This document shows positions 11,081 through 23,300 of a stretch of DNA of 64,000 nt, piece after piece. Location: the NCBI GenBank assembly GCA_000507305.1, contig DF239400.1, forward strand, positions 9,688 to 73,687. Direction: 5' to 3'. Below the pieces are notes generated by a model that worked only from the letters and a program-made list of their open reading frames with translations, was not told the origin of the DNA and did no database searches. The stretch comes from Breviolum minutum Mf 1.05b.01 (taxonomy: Eukaryota; Sar; Dinophyceae; Suessiales; Symbiodiniaceae). The position numbers and the translations under genes were made by a program. Each line of letters starts with the position of its first letter. Position 1 is the first letter of the stretch.

Positions 11081-12100
11081 ATGGAGCCGGTTACATTTGG
11101 CATGGCTGGCTTTTCACTGATGTCTGGCATGGGCGGGATCGGGTTAACCGCCTCAGCCACAGCAACAGCTGTTACAACGGCAGCTACCGCCACTACAGCG
11201 GCAAGCATGGTGCTGTATTGGGGTGTGGGTCATTTGGGGTCGTGAGGCTGCACCGCGAAGGTGCCATGACCTATAGGTTGAAGAGTGCCGCACAAATGGT
11301 TGAAGCACAGAGACATGGAAAAACAAAATTGAGCATTGAGCAGCAAGCACGCACTCCAGTGCTTCTGCAGACTCTTCCAGTCCGACGCCAATTCAGAGTA
11401 ACAGGCAACTGCCAATGCGGAGGCAAAGTTTCTAGCGAGGGTTTTAAAGAAGACGTGACTCACGGGTCGCATGTTTCACAAGCAGCCGCCCGCCGCAGCG
11501 CAGCGAAAAAATGGAAAGCTTCCTGCAAGCTATGACTATGAGTCCTTTTTGGAATCAACTGAACCAGATCCAAAAAAGGTTTTTCCATCAACATCTTTGG
11601 CCACTCCAGATCCTTTGTTTCAATTCACCAACGCAGATACACCATGAGACACATTAAGTGTGCATTCATAACTTCACATATAGTCCGGATCTCAGACCTT
11701 AGAGCAATTGAGTCTGCCAATGTAGCGAGGTTGTGCGCTTTTCGTGGGCCAGCAAGGTTCGCAGTTTGAAATCCTTCGAAGACAGCGAATGTCAATTCAC
11801 TTGTGTTCGCCAGGGGCAGCCAGATGCTGTGGAGCCAGAGGATGAGGCCGAAGCGGGAAATAAAAATTTTGAGTAAACATGCCTGTCAGCATCGGCTTTC
11901 TCCCATGTCAGCTCCAACTGTTCCATCATTTCAGTATTTTGCCCCGACGATTTCGTGCATTTGTGAATCTCATGGAGGCGGCAGCCCCGGAAATGGAAGC
12001 AGAGATGGAGGCTCCTTGTCTGCGCTAAGACGACAACCGTCGCAGTTCATGCTTGCACAGGATGTAACATTACGGGACACGAGCACTAAGTGTGGTTGAC
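11081..12100 (+). CDS. Unrecognised exons; possible protein-kinase glycine loop
   Basis: At 11218 one frame reads LGCGSFGVVRLHREGAMTYR followed by LKS, which resembles the nucleotide-binding loop G-x-G-x-F-G-x-V and the following Lys strand of an AGC-type kinase. No HRD or DFG motif was found downstream. From 11081 another frame reads a Gly/Ala/Thr-rich stretch from an ATG through the same region. About 11511-11647 reads NGKLPASYDYESFLESTEPD and ends in TGA. About 11812-11870 is acidic (QPDAVEPEDEAEAGN). About 11971-12030 is also open. Whether these belong to one gene is not known. A decayed or partial kinase gene and a small acidic protein are both possible. Confidence 0.3.
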
Positions 12101-12304
12101 TCAATGCACATGACAGAAAAATTATGCATCGTGTCCAGAAATTTTCTGCTTGTGGGAATACAAAGGTGCTGCATGAGTGTTGCATGTGCTGTTCACAGTT
12201 TTCAACAATGCAGAACGTTGAGATGGTTTCGAACTTCGGAGATTTTGGATGTTGGAAAAATTTCGAACGTTGACAAAGAAAAACAACTTCGTTCATCTGT
12301 CGCC

Positions 12305-14311
12305 ATGGCTCTTGCAGCTCGGGCACGTGGTGCTGTATTGGGTTCCTTGGTAGCTGATGCTGCTGCTGTCCCAGTGCACTGGTGCTATGACCCTGAAAAG
12401 TTGGCCGAGCACCTAAAACAGGCCTGTCAGGCTGATTGATTCAAATTGTGCAGATTGTGATGGATTTTTATGGTCAGGCAAAACGAGGACCTGCTTTCTG
12501 TGATCCGCCTGGAAACAACTTCTACACGACACCAAAAGGAGGCGTGTTGGAATTGCATGGAATTATATTCTGAAATGAGTTGTATTTAGACGGCTGATGA
12601 GCTCCAGTGTTTTGATAGCACATATAAAACATCAAGAACTCCTGAAAGATGTTTGGCACAATCTGGCAGATCTACCATCTTCCCATATGTTCCCCAATCT
12701 TTACACTCGGGAATTTGGCCTTTGCAAAACTTGCTTGTCATCGGAGACTCCTGACAAGGCTTTAGCTGCTATGGCGAACAGAGTTTGACACTCTTGGAGT
12801 CATTGGTCGAAAGCCATGGCAAGTTGGACACCGAGGAGTGACTTTTGGCATTGTCAGCCGGGTGCAATGAGTGGGAGAACGCCAAACAAATCTGTCTTCT
12901 GGCGCACTTGTGATTTGTGAAAAATTGGTACATGTTTCCATCCACCAGAAAAGAAACGGACTTCCAACTTGCGCAAGGATTTTGCAAAGCGCTTGGAAGC
13001 AAGATTTGGGAAGTCCAGCGCCTATGAGGTGGATGCAGTGGATCAGGAGTGTCATATTATACGATCAACTTATCATATAATATCATATCATATCATATCA
13101 TATCATAGTATATTATATTATATTATATTATATTATATTATATTATATTATATTATATTATATTGTATTAGATTAGATTAGATTATATTATATTATATCA
13201 TATTATATCATATTATATCTTACCATGATTCATGGGGTTTCCGGGACGACAGACATCACGGACATCATGTTTTCAACTGTGTGTCTCGAAGGAGAACTGG
13301 CCGGAGCTGAAGAAAAATCCCACCGATGCCGATGGAAAAGTCATCGAGGCTGAGAGAAAATGGTCGATGCCTTTGTCCGGTCCTTGGCGTCATGGCTCCA
13401 TCAAGGCAGGTTGAGCTTCGATGCGAGACTTCAAGTAGTAAACTTCGGACATGTCTTAGTGGAAAGATAGTGGAGTTAAAAATAAGAGGGACAGTAATTT
13501 TCGATGTTTTTCAACTCCGATTTGGATGCCTCTCACAAGTCAACTGCAGATTTGTGGAAAATGCAGGGATTCCTCAAACAGTACGTCAGTGAAAAGAAGC
13601 CGGTGGCCGAATGCGGTTCCAGCGACGAACAGGCAAAGCGGCAGAGCATTTTTTTTTCGGTGTTACAAGTAGTGTCTCATGGAAGAATTTGATGTGATCC
13701 GTGGCGCGACAGTGGATGGTGTTTGCAAGGTGGCGCCCGTGGTGGCTCTTCTGGCCGGAGATCCGAATATGCTTCCCACTGTGGATATGGCTGTTCGAGT
13801 TGTGCAGAACACAGACAAAGCTGCTGCTTTTGCTTGTGGCTTTGCTCGGGTCTTGGAGAAATTGGTGCTGGGAACTCCGACAGTGCGAGAAGCCATTGCT
13901 TCAGCAACGAAGGACTTGACAGATCCTGGTCGCAGCTTCAAAACCAATTTGGATGAGGAAGTGGCAGTGACTTTAGGACGTGTTATTGGTGAGCTTGCCG
14001 ACTTGTCTCATTCAGACGTGGGCGTGAAACTGAAGCCCGAGGCTGTGGCTTTTCCCTTTGCGGGACTTGCCTGAAGTTTACCTCAATCGCTGATTCTGCC
14101 GTTGCACTGTGCATCTGAAGCCAGCTACGTTGAAGCTGTGGAAGCGAGCATCAAAGTGGGTGGCTGCACAGCTAGTCGTGCATCCATCGCTGGGGCATGC
14201 TTTGGCTCCATTGGCACCGATGAAGAGATTCCTGCGGCTTGGGTGGCTGACTGTGGTGAAGGCTCTCGTGTCAAAGACTTGGCAGAGAAGTTGGTCGCCA
14301 TGCGCAAGTAG
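12305..14311 (+). CDS. ADP-ribosylglycohydrolase-like enzyme, with one in-frame TGA
   Basis: Exons join cleanly into an ADP-ribosylglycohydrolase superfamily protein. 12305-12421 starts at ATG and reads RGAVLGSLVADAAAVPVHWC. 12478-12545 reads AKRGPAFCDPPGNNFYTTPK. 12766-about 12837 reads CYGEQSLTLLESLVESHG. 12978-about 13050 reads DFAKRLEARFGKSSAYEVD. 13307-13405 contains LSGPWRHGSIK. 13567-13632 contains GFLKQYVSEKKPVAECGSSD. 13673-14311 carries the C-terminal half to a TAG stop. Introns 12422-12477, 13406-13566 and 13633-13672 are GC-AG; 12546-12765 is GT-AG. The last exon is open in one frame over 212 codons except for a TGA at 14072-14074. It is followed at once by SLPQSLILPLHCASEASYVE and then GGCTASRASIAGACFG and EIPAAW, the family's conserved C-terminal metal-site region. 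Relatives I recall carry S-C-x-L-P here, so the TGA replaces that Cys. It could be selenocysteine, a nonsense mutation or a base error. The enzyme would remove ADP-ribose from proteins or small molecules; the true substrate is unknown. Confidence 0.82.
13069..13218 (+). repeat. TATCA/TATTA pentanucleotide microsatellite
   Basis: An almost pure A/T tract of five-base units: first tatca copies, then about a dozen tatta copies, then mixed gatta, tatta and tatca units. It lies in the intron between the KSSAYEVD exon and the exon at 13307 of the ADP-ribosylglycohydrolase gene. Confidence 0.9.
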
Positions 14312-14785
14312 CACCGGACAGTCGGACCAGCCTTAGAATCGTAGAACTCAGTTTTCCTGCAAAGTTTGCACATGCTTTGGACAGCGCATGAAATGCGCTT
14401 TGCCACAGCTGCAAATCAGAAACGCACTCCCTGTTTGCACATAAATATTTGCAAAACTTAAGGAAAGACTTTGTATAGTATTGGAGAACAGTCAACTTGT
14501 AAGTGCTTGTTTATTTCTCAATTGCGTTTCTGGCACTCAGAGAAGGTTCCTGTGCTTTTGCATCAGTGAATGGTTGTGGACGGAATGACAGGACCTGAAT
14601 GGAAACTTTTGGGGAGCCTGGAGAGTTTGCAACATTGCTGCGCAGGACATGAACTTTCCAAAGTTGCCTCGATTCGAAAAAATGCGTGGTTTCTGCAAAG
14701 TTGTCAACAGACTGCTCGTGGATGATTGCAAATAGCTTGCGATATGTTGAAGCAGAATTCAGATCTTCGATAGCAAAGTATCCAG
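14312..14785 (+). other. 3' flank of the ADP-ribosylglycohydrolase gene; weak SECIS-like hairpin
   Basis: No exon was recognised. Two structures stand out. A perfect six-base-pair hairpin with a GAA loop lies at 14385-14399 (gcgcat-gaa-atgcgc). An ATGA at 14585-14588 is followed 14 nt later by an AAA at 14603-14605, and then by a GGAG at 14620-14623. CAGG/CCTG and CCT/GGG can pair between them. That order (ATGA, unpaired A-A at the apex, GA) is the layout of a eukaryotic selenocysteine insertion element, but the helix is short and interrupted, so this is only a lead. Confidence 0.2.
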
Positions 14786-16408
14786 GTGGGTGAGGAGGGA
14801 GAAGAAGAGATGATGGATGATGATGAGGAGGCAGAAGCTGAGGCAGGCACTTGGCAGCCGAAGGGCTCCATTCAGAATTCATGGTGTTTTGTGTAAAATA
14901 AAAAGATTTTTTTCTTTTTCTGTTTTCCTTATTTTGTCGTTTCTGTTGGCAGGCGCTGGCACGAATGGCAAGAGCCATGGCTGCCAATGCTGGCGCAGTT
15001 CTTGGCCCCGGGGAGGAGGACACGTTTTGAGCAAGTGAAAAACATCGGTCTCAATGGAACCAAGGAACCAAGTCAATGATGTCAATGGAACCAGACCATG
15101 ACAGTTGCCAGTATCAATTATTACGTATCTGAACAAGTCTGAATCGAAAAATTGATTTTTATTGCCTCACAGCATCGATCTGCGGGCTTTGTAGCTCGCA
15201 AGATGCCCGCAAGTTTCGATAGAGAATTTAGACTCCGCAAGTTTCGAGAGAGACAGCTGTGTGCAGGATGCCCTCCAGCTGCTTGCACCAAGGGGGAAGG
15301 CAGCGAAGGCCATCAAAATGATGAGTCTGACAACGATTGAAAACACCGTGCATCAAAGTCATGTGGAATTTCTTGTGATCAGTTAACACCCATTTGAGAT
15401 GTGATGGCAGAACACTGAAGAAAGTGGGGAGCTTACCATTGCTCTTTGCTAGGCTGAGGATCGCGATATCTTTGCTGAGGGAGAGACAGAAGAGCAAGAC
15501 GAGGATGGCGGTGACTGAATTGTTGAGTGATTGGCACTTGATGCTGTTGATCAGTCTTCGACTTCATCACACACACGACGACTATTGCAATAGACTCGAT
15601 AGACAAGATGATTTTTAGAGTTCAGTTAGCCCGTCTGACTTGGTGGAGGAAGATGCTGGGCTCAAACGTTGGGATACAACGAATGCAGCAGGCCAGGTGG
15701 CGGTCAGGAAGTGTCGGGAGGTGCAGTGCTGAAGCGTCCGCAATGATTGGGAAGTTAGACGTTTGTGTTCGCAATGTGGTGGCCACGCCTTGGTTTGTGT
15801 TCACTTCGTCGTTGTCGTCTGTGAAGAGGTGCGCTGATCTCGCCGCTCTTCGAAGGACTTGGCCCCACAAAGGAAGAACTCGCCAAAGCCGACGAAGGCA
15901 GGGAGCGGAAAAGCGGAAAAGCGGAGAAGCTGTGGATCCATGCTCAGATTCTGCATGTATGGAATATTTGTCCACATTTACCATCAATTTAACTCAAATC
16001 TGTAGGTAACGTATTCCATACATGCGTCATTTGGGATGGAGAGCTTGGAGTACCACAAACGAGCGACCGAGCGAGACATCGGATCTTCTTGAATCTTGGG
16101 TGTTCTCGGTTTACATTTTCTTCCGAATGCTTCTTTCCGCGGATCTCAGAAGCAAACCGATTGTAACACTGTGACAATGGAGGCATGACACAATTCTTTG
16201 TGACACGCATTGAGATGCATTGTGGTGAGGTAGTGTGATTGGTGGTTTGCTCAAAGATGTTGGTGGCTGGACTCCCAGTATTTTTTTCTCATGTTTTTTC
16301 CATGTTTTCTCGGTTTTTCTCGTTACCTGAGGTCAAAAAGCCAAAGACACTGAAGTGCCTCCAGAAGCCAAAGAAGCCGTGGATGCCGACATGGACATGT
16401 TTGGCTAA
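14786..16408 (+). CDS. Acidic/charged protein of unknown function
   Basis: A chain of charged exons: about 14786-14847 (VGEEGEEEMMDDDEEAEAEA), about 14953-15029 (ALARMARAMAANAGA), about 15192-15249 (RKMPASFDREFRLRKFRER), about 15290-15340, about 15452-15518 (DRDIFAEGETEEQDEDGGD), about 15613-15715 (SPSDLVEEDAGLKRWDTTNA), about 15831-15945 (ALISPLFEGLGPTKEELAKA) and about 16328-16408, where PPEAKEAVDADMDMFG ends in TAA. The terminal stop and the consistent acidity suggest one gene. No domain was recognised. Exon edges are approximate, and the start is not found. Confidence 0.45.
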
Positions 16409-17170
16409 GTGGCGAAGCAGAGTCGCAGAGCCAGAAAATCAATCTGCTTCCGTTGGTTCCGCCGAGCACACCGACGAGACATTTGATTGTATTATTTTTG
16501 ATATTTATATTTGTGCTATTTTGTCTTTGCGCAATTCTGTGCGAATTTTGGAGTTTGTGACACAGATGGACCCACCCGCAAACTCTGCTTGTGCCTGAGC
16601 TGGCTCACCAGTTCGGTAGTCTTTGCTCAGGTTCAGTGCATGTTTTTCTTCAAGGGTCGATGTTTAGCCTTTCTTCAAATAGACATGAGCCATGACAGTT
16701 TTTGAGATTGACATTCTTTGAAGTTTCCAAGTTCTGGATACAGATCAAACATGATCTAAAGACTGTTGGTTGATCTTGCTACAATTGCTTTCTCTGTGGA
16801 TAAGCCTGTGTTGTTTGCTGTGATGAAGGGATCGTCAGAATGCTGATGCCATGTAGCATGCTACACTGGCGGCAAGTTGAACATGGGAGACACGGCTGGC
16901 TAGGCCGCTTGGCTGCCTTTGTTTTTCTGTGCTACAATTGAGACAAAGCGTTGTTTCTGAGACTGGCAGGGAGCCCTGTGGAATGATCGCAGGCTGGACA
17001 GGCTGGGAGAAGCTTTTGATTGGGCTAAGTCCTGAATGGACCAGCGCAGAAACGGGTATGTATGGAGTGAGTATTGAGACAGGTTCGAAATCTTCTGCAG
17101 ATAGTGTTCAGCTCAGATTTCATGATGACTTTCTTCAGTTTGCGACAGATCTATCTTGCCAATGATTCAC
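16409..17170. other. Spacer, nothing recognised
   Basis: Between the TAA of the acidic gene and the first coiled-coil exon, no stretch has convincing coding character. The frame directly after the stop (about 16411-16480, EPENQSASVGSAEHTDETF) is open but probably a chance frame. Confidence 0.35.
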
Positions 17171-17188
17171 AGAATTCTTCGCAAATCT

Positions 17189-18900
17189 TAGGCCAAGCTG
17201 CTGGAGCTGCTGGAGCCGTCGACAACGACGATGGCATCTATGCACAGCTTCTCGAACAGGCCACCGACCTCCACAACGAGCTGTGCCGCGAGAACTCGGA
17301 GCTGCGCCGTGAGGTGAGAACGAGCTAATGAGATGAAATCTTCAAAGACTGGAAAAATGCCAGACATGAAATTCCTCCAAATCTTCGAAGATTTTCCCAT
17401 GCTTCTTTGAAACTTCTAGAGGTTGCCGAGCTGCGACAACGGCAGCTCCAGCGGATGAAGAGAGGCGACACAACTGTTTTGCTCGACCTTCTTGATGTCT
17501 CCTCCCTCGATATCGCTTGGTCATGATAAATGTGACAAATCTATTCAAATCTATCCAAAGTTGCAACAAGATCCTACAAGTATATGCATATAAATAGTAA
17601 CTGCGTTCATTGGGGAGCTTGTGCCAGATGCAGATGCCAGTCTGACAGCAAAGGTTGAGATCTCAGGAATAAATGAGTTTTCCGACAGATTCACAATTCA
17701 CCTGCATTCTTTTCAGACTGGACACGTTTTTCCATGTCTTTCCAGTTTTTTTCCAGTTTTTTTTGTTTTGTTCACAAATCCAAGCTTGAGAATGTGCTGT
17801 TTTGAGGTGCGAAGACTGATGCCCAGAGCGATGTCACTTTCTCAGATATTGGCATTTTCGGTATAGTATTTGCCTCCAGGACTGAAACTTTGGGAGATAC
17901 AAAATCTTACAAAGTCTTATCAATTCGGTTGGGAGTTGACTGGAACTGGACCGTCAAGGTCAAACATTAGAAATGCGTTGCGAGACCTGCCTGCAGAGTC
18001 CAGTGGCGAGGCTCTTTGTGTTTCCTTTGTTTGGATTTTTGATTTTGCTTCAGAGTCTAGATTCCTCGGTCAGATTCATTAGATTTCATTAGATTTCATT
18101 ATATAGATTCATCAAAGATCTCCCTTGCGTTTCATGTGTCTTTGTCTGCAGGGCCTTCCAAGTCTGTTGGAGGAAGCGATAAATCGAGCCGGGAAGCAAA
18201 AGCTCAAACGGACGGATATCATTTACTTTTGTGTTTGTGAGTTGCATCAATGCCATACTGGCACATCTGTTGACTGATAACGGGTTTGGGTTGATTCATG
18301 TTGATTCAAGTAACGGAAATTGCATATTTGCAATCGCCTACGATCCACGATTGGTTCATACATGATCAATCAGTTTTTCCCAAGGTCTTTGCCTCCATGG
18401 CAGATCTGCAAGAGAGCAACGCAGCCATGGCATCTGGTGAGGCAAGTCGTCAATGCCATGATATCATGACGAACGACGAACGAGACGGATGGAATCCTTG
18501 GAATCCGTGGAATCTGCCCAGGAGACGGCAGCCCTAATCGCAGAGAAGGTGGCCTTGAAGGCCTTGATGTTTGTTGATACGTGTTGTGTGTGTGGATTGG
18601 ATATCGTGTGATTAATGATTGGATAGTGTAGGTGTTTTTGATATCAATGTGACAGGAGTTCTGTATCCATCAGCAAGAACGACTGCTGGAATTAGAGCTT
18701 GCAAAGGCAGGTTCAAAATGCTAAAAACATGTTGTGCTTCTGAGAGGATTGCGTCTTGTTTTCTGGTTGCGATGCCAGGAGAAACTGCATGCGAACTCTG
18801 GGAACTGGGCTTTGCGACTCACCTCTGCATTTCAGGCGACAGAGCTTGTCCTTGAAAAAACATATCTTCACTTCTTCACGCAAATTCAGAGAAACGTTTC
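17189..18900 (+). CDS. Coiled-coil protein (unrecognised)
   Basis: Exons with heptad-like, Leu/Glu/Lys-rich composition: about 17189-17315 (DDGIYAQLLEQATDLHNELC followed by RENSELRRE), about 17420-17476 (VAELRQRQLQRMKRGDT), about 18152-18217 (LPSLLEEAINRAGKQKLKR), about 18390-18440 (VFASMADLQESNAAMASGE), about 18515-18562 (ETAALIAEKVALKA), about 18688-18706 (LELELAKAG) and about 18778-18860 (QEKLHANSGNWALRLTSAFQ). All are on the + strand and separated by typical short introns. The pattern is that of a long coiled coil, but the family cannot be named from sequence alone. Confidence 0.45.
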
Positions 18901-18989
18901 AAAGTTTAAGGACTTCATGAATATACGATATGTAAAAAATGACATAAAGGATCAGAAGGTTTTGACGTAGAATTACAGTGCTGATTTTT

Positions 18990-20340
18990 GATTCATAGTC
19001 AAGTTTTTCAGGGAATTGCTGAGCCTGCTCCTCGAGCATCGTGGAGCACTTGGTTCAGCAGCCTTCTAGTAGTGCTAGATCTATTTTGTTGTTCCCTGGA
19101 AGATTGTGAAGTGCTTGGTGCGTGAAAGATGGGACTTCATCGATGACATGCTTCTCATCAAAGTTTCACAATATCAGAAACATTTTGATCAAAGCAAAAC
19201 CAAAATCAGGTTCACTATGGTTCAGTGATAATTTTATGTCACCGACCGCAAGAACTTTAAGCACAAAGACTTGCATGGCTGTGCGTGGTGATAGCAGCTC
19301 AGGCCTAAGAATGGAAGGCAACAGGAGGCCTCCAAAATCTCACCTGAAGCTGCTTTTGGTCCATTCAGGATCAATGAAAGATGACCTTGCAAGCATTGGC
19401 AGGTGGTTGTTCAACCTCCACTTGTACATGTCGGAGATGAGCCAAGAGCTTGGTCGTTGAGCAAGCTTAATGAGTTCATCGAATACATCAGTCTTTTGTA
19501 GCCTCAGGTGTGAAGTGGTGGGTCGCAGGGGTGCCATCTTGCGAGAAACCGAAGATCTCCAAAGTCCACTGGTGTGGAGCTGACGACTTTTTGATTTGAC
19601 ATCCTTTTTTGATTGAAGATAGTTTTGACCCAGTTTAGACATCTTTCATAACATGCAGCTTGAAGATTTGAAGGGAACCCTAGAAATGCCTTTTGCGACA
19701 GTCAATGTGGTTGCTATGAGGTTGCGACTGTTGCACAAGGTGGCCACGACTTGTCCTCAGTATTTGGGGGTTGGTTGCTTGCCAGATGGAAATTGTGACG
19801 TTGTTACCGAAATAAATTGAACGAACATGAAGTAATTCCTTCCGGATCTGACAGACATGCATGGTACTGGCCAAGGTGCGAATAGTTGAGGCAAGGTGAA
19901 GGGGTTGACCGAATCCACTAGAACCGACTGAAGCATTGCATTTTGCAGTCGTTTTCATGTAGTCTGGTTTGCTGTCCTATTGTCTTTCGTGTTTCGGAGT
20001 TTTGTTTGTCCTGTGATGACTTGATCCTGACATCTAGAAAGAAAGGCCAGTTCTTGTTAAGACCAAAGATCATTCTCCACGCATAAATTGATAGAATTAT
20101 TCAATCCTAGGGAAGGATGTAAGACAACATGCTGTTCCCATTTGCAGGTGGCTTCATCACAAAGCCGCCGGGCACTGGTTGAGGCAGTTTGAAGTGCATT
20201 CTGCTTGGTTGCACTTGTCGCTTGTAGCTAAGTTGCAGGTCATTGATTCCCCACAGGCAGAGAGCTTAGCAAAGCAAGCTTGAGTCGCTGTTGTATGAGT
20301 GTTTTTGATGTTTCTTTCATGTTTCTTCATATTTACAAGC
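18990..20340. other. Mostly non-coding stretch between two coiled-coil genes
   Basis: The only exon-like piece is about 19013-19070 (GIAEPAPRASWSTWFSSLL). It resembles the Trp-containing N-terminus of golgin-type proteins and may be the first exon of the gene that follows. The remaining open frames on both strands (for example 19122-19460) lack protein-like composition. Confidence 0.3.
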
Positions 20341-23300
20341 AGGTAGATCCACAAGATCCTCCACCAGCTGGTGGATGTTGGGGGGCTTGGCATCACCAGG
20401 TGGAATAGGTCAATAGGGACAACTTCGACATGCTTCGGTGACGATCGAGGTGCCCTGCCCGGTAGTTTTGGATGGCTGAGCGTTGTGGCCTCAAAAAACC
20501 GAATGCCAACAATCGGAAGGAACCAGTTACAAATTCTTTCATGAAAATGCCGCCGTCTGCCTTTCTGAGCTGCGCAAACGGCACCGAGGTCTCGACAAAA
20601 GATGGAAAAGCCTTGATCCGACCCAAAAGCAAATCACAGCCTGTGCCTGCGGAGCCGCCTGTGGCTTCCTGAGACATAGTTTTCTTAGGTTGTCTTTTTT
20701 TGGTGTTGGTTTCGTGTTGTGATGGGAAGAAATATGGAAAAAAACTGAAATTCGGAATGCCCAGCCTTTGAGGTCGAGGCGGCGACCGTGTCCAAGGAGG
20801 TCTCTGAACCTTCGCCTGACACGCAGCAAAAGCAAACGTGGTCACCTCGGAATGTGGAACGAAGTTGGTTTCTTCACCTCACATGTGTCGCTGGTTGCTT
20901 CACCCAAGTGGCTCCTTGGCTCGTGCTGAGGACAGAACAGGAACCGCTGGAACCGCCCGAGCCGCCGGAGCCGCAGAGCTTTGAGGGCACCGAGCCAAGA
21001 GAGCAAGCGCTTGAAGCTGAAGGCAGTGCAGAGTGCAAGTGGAAATTGGTTATTAAAAAAAAACAGACAAAGGAAGAGAAGGAACCAAGATGGCTACTCA
21101 TGAATGTGCCATATTATGATGAGAAACAAATAGAGGCGTTAACATGAATTTGAAATTAAGACATTTTTAAATGATGTACTAGTTTAAGTATATATGACAT
21201 GACAACGACGTCTATTCACAATTCTACTTGAATAGAGACACATCATACTACGCTTCTTACTTTGCAATCATTCCAAAGCATTCTCCTTCCATGCGCAACA
21301 GGAGTTGAGCCTTCCAAAGAGTTGGCGGATGAAAAGGCCCAAGAGGAGGTCGCGGTGGATGAGACGAACGAGAACGAGACGAATGAGGTGAAAGCCAGCG
21401 AGGCTTGGAACAGACTTGAAACCAGAGATGTTCGGACCTCATGTTCCATTCGCTTCCTTGCAACATGTTCACACTGTGCAGGCTGAATCACCTGCAGAGG
21501 TGCATTCTTGTATCCTGGGAAATAAGTTGACATTGCATGATACGTTATGCATTTATGCATGAAATACGTGCAACTTCTGCATTACAGGCTAATTGTAGGT
21601 TTACATTATATATCATAATATGATGTTTTTTATTAGATTACATGGTATACTATACATTGTATATCATACCTCAGATCATATACTACATATCATACCTCAG
21701 ATCTTATATTGTATAGATATTCGAAATTATATATTATTTGTGGTATATTGTACAATTATATCATATCAGTTTATATCTTTAATCTTATATATCATATATT
21801 GTGTATCATGCGTTACATATCTTATATTGGATTTCATATATTGTACATGTATATTATAGTAGATGTATACTGTATATGCATTACTATGTATTGTATACAT
21901 TTTGTATCTGTATTACGTGCTTAGGTCTTTGTCCAAACACTGCACCTGTGCTTTGTGGGGCGTCTAGATTTCATGCCCCTTGAACAGGTTGTTCAAGCAC
22001 CATCCGAAGTGCCTCTGGAGCCCCCAGAGAATCCAGAGCCTTCCGAGCCTTCAGCAGAGTAGCTCGGACTCACACTATGAACTCCGAAGACAAAGGAGGG
22101 TTAGACGTGGCGAAACTTCACTCTCTTTAACTTGGATCATTCTTTTATCTTGGATCTTTTTGGCCTGTCTTTGTTTTCGCTTTTAGCGTATGATGTAAGA
22201 CTTTTGCACACTGCCTTCCTTTGTCATATGTATCTTTCTGTGAAACGTGCAGCTTGTTTTGAGGTCAAAAGAACCTGATGTGACTCAAGAGGCCCCAGCT
22301 ACTGATCACGAAGGCGAGAATTCAATTGACTTTTTGTGTCGATTTCAACAAGGAGCTGCGCATGCACAGTCGCTATCGATACTATGACTGCTGTGGTTCC
22401 ATGAACGGTTCCATGGTCTAGCTCTCAATGTCAGGCAAAGATGCCAAAGATGGCAACGATGGCAAAGATCCTGTGACCGTCAGCTCTGAAGAGTGGGCGC
22501 AACTACGACAAGAGAGGCACAGAAATAAAGCAAGTCTTGACTTGATGGCTTCGCAACTCGCAACAAAAACTTCCATTCTGAAACCTGTTCCAGGAAACAG
22601 CGCGAGCGGCAGGTGAAAGCCATGCAAGCACAGGCTTACGACCCAGAATCGTTTGATACTCCAGAAGATTTCAAACGCCTTGAACCCTGAGCCAGACGCC
22701 AACACAGAGAATGCAGTGAACTCTCCAGAATTCTAAGCACATTTTTTGGGACAACAACGATCATCGACGATCATCTCTGTATTGTCTCTGCATCTCAAAG
22801 TTGCTTAAGTCGATGGGGGCCGAGGTCGAGTCAGCTCGGAAACAGGTGGAGCAACTGGATGAGGTGAAGCAGTGAAGACGTCGAGTGACACCAACATCGA
22901 AATAGATGTTCTAAGATTAAGCCACTTCTTCTGTCAAGTCTTGGTGACAAGGTGAAAGCCAAACTTCGGGAGCATCGCTCAGCAGCACTAGAGGCTTTGG
23001 ATCGTCCAGTGCAAGCAACTTTAGACACAGACTTTGCATAACAGGCGCGGCAACGTGGCCAAGAGTTTCTCGAGGGCCTTCGTATGGCCTCAGAGGAGCC
23101 AGCGGACTTCGGGTTGAAGCCATCGGATCTGAAAGAAACCTCAGATTTTTGATTTTCCATGGGGAAAAGTTGGACCGTCTATACTTTTACCGTAGTTTAT
23201 GTAGTTTATCGATAGACATTGATAGCAAAGCTATGGTACGCTTGGACAACTTTTCTCAGGAGCTGCGTGTCATAGATCGTCCAGAGGCAGCACCAAATTG

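Noticed and set aside
12422-12450. A possible 28-nt intron (gtcaggctg...gtgcag) in the ADP-ribosylglycohydrolase gene
   Set aside because: The GC-AG intron 12422-12477 gives a better family match (HLKQ-AKRGPAFC) with normal size.
14385-14399. Perfect hairpin gcgcat-gaa-atgcgc considered as SECIS or terminator
   Set aside because: It has no ATGA/GA quartet, and bacterial-type terminators do not apply in a nuclear genome.
14511-15023. 170-codon minus-strand ORF
   Set aside because: It is antisense to acidic exons of a plus-strand gene, has no motif, and its Pro/His/Leu runs mirror the Glu/Asp codons of the other strand.
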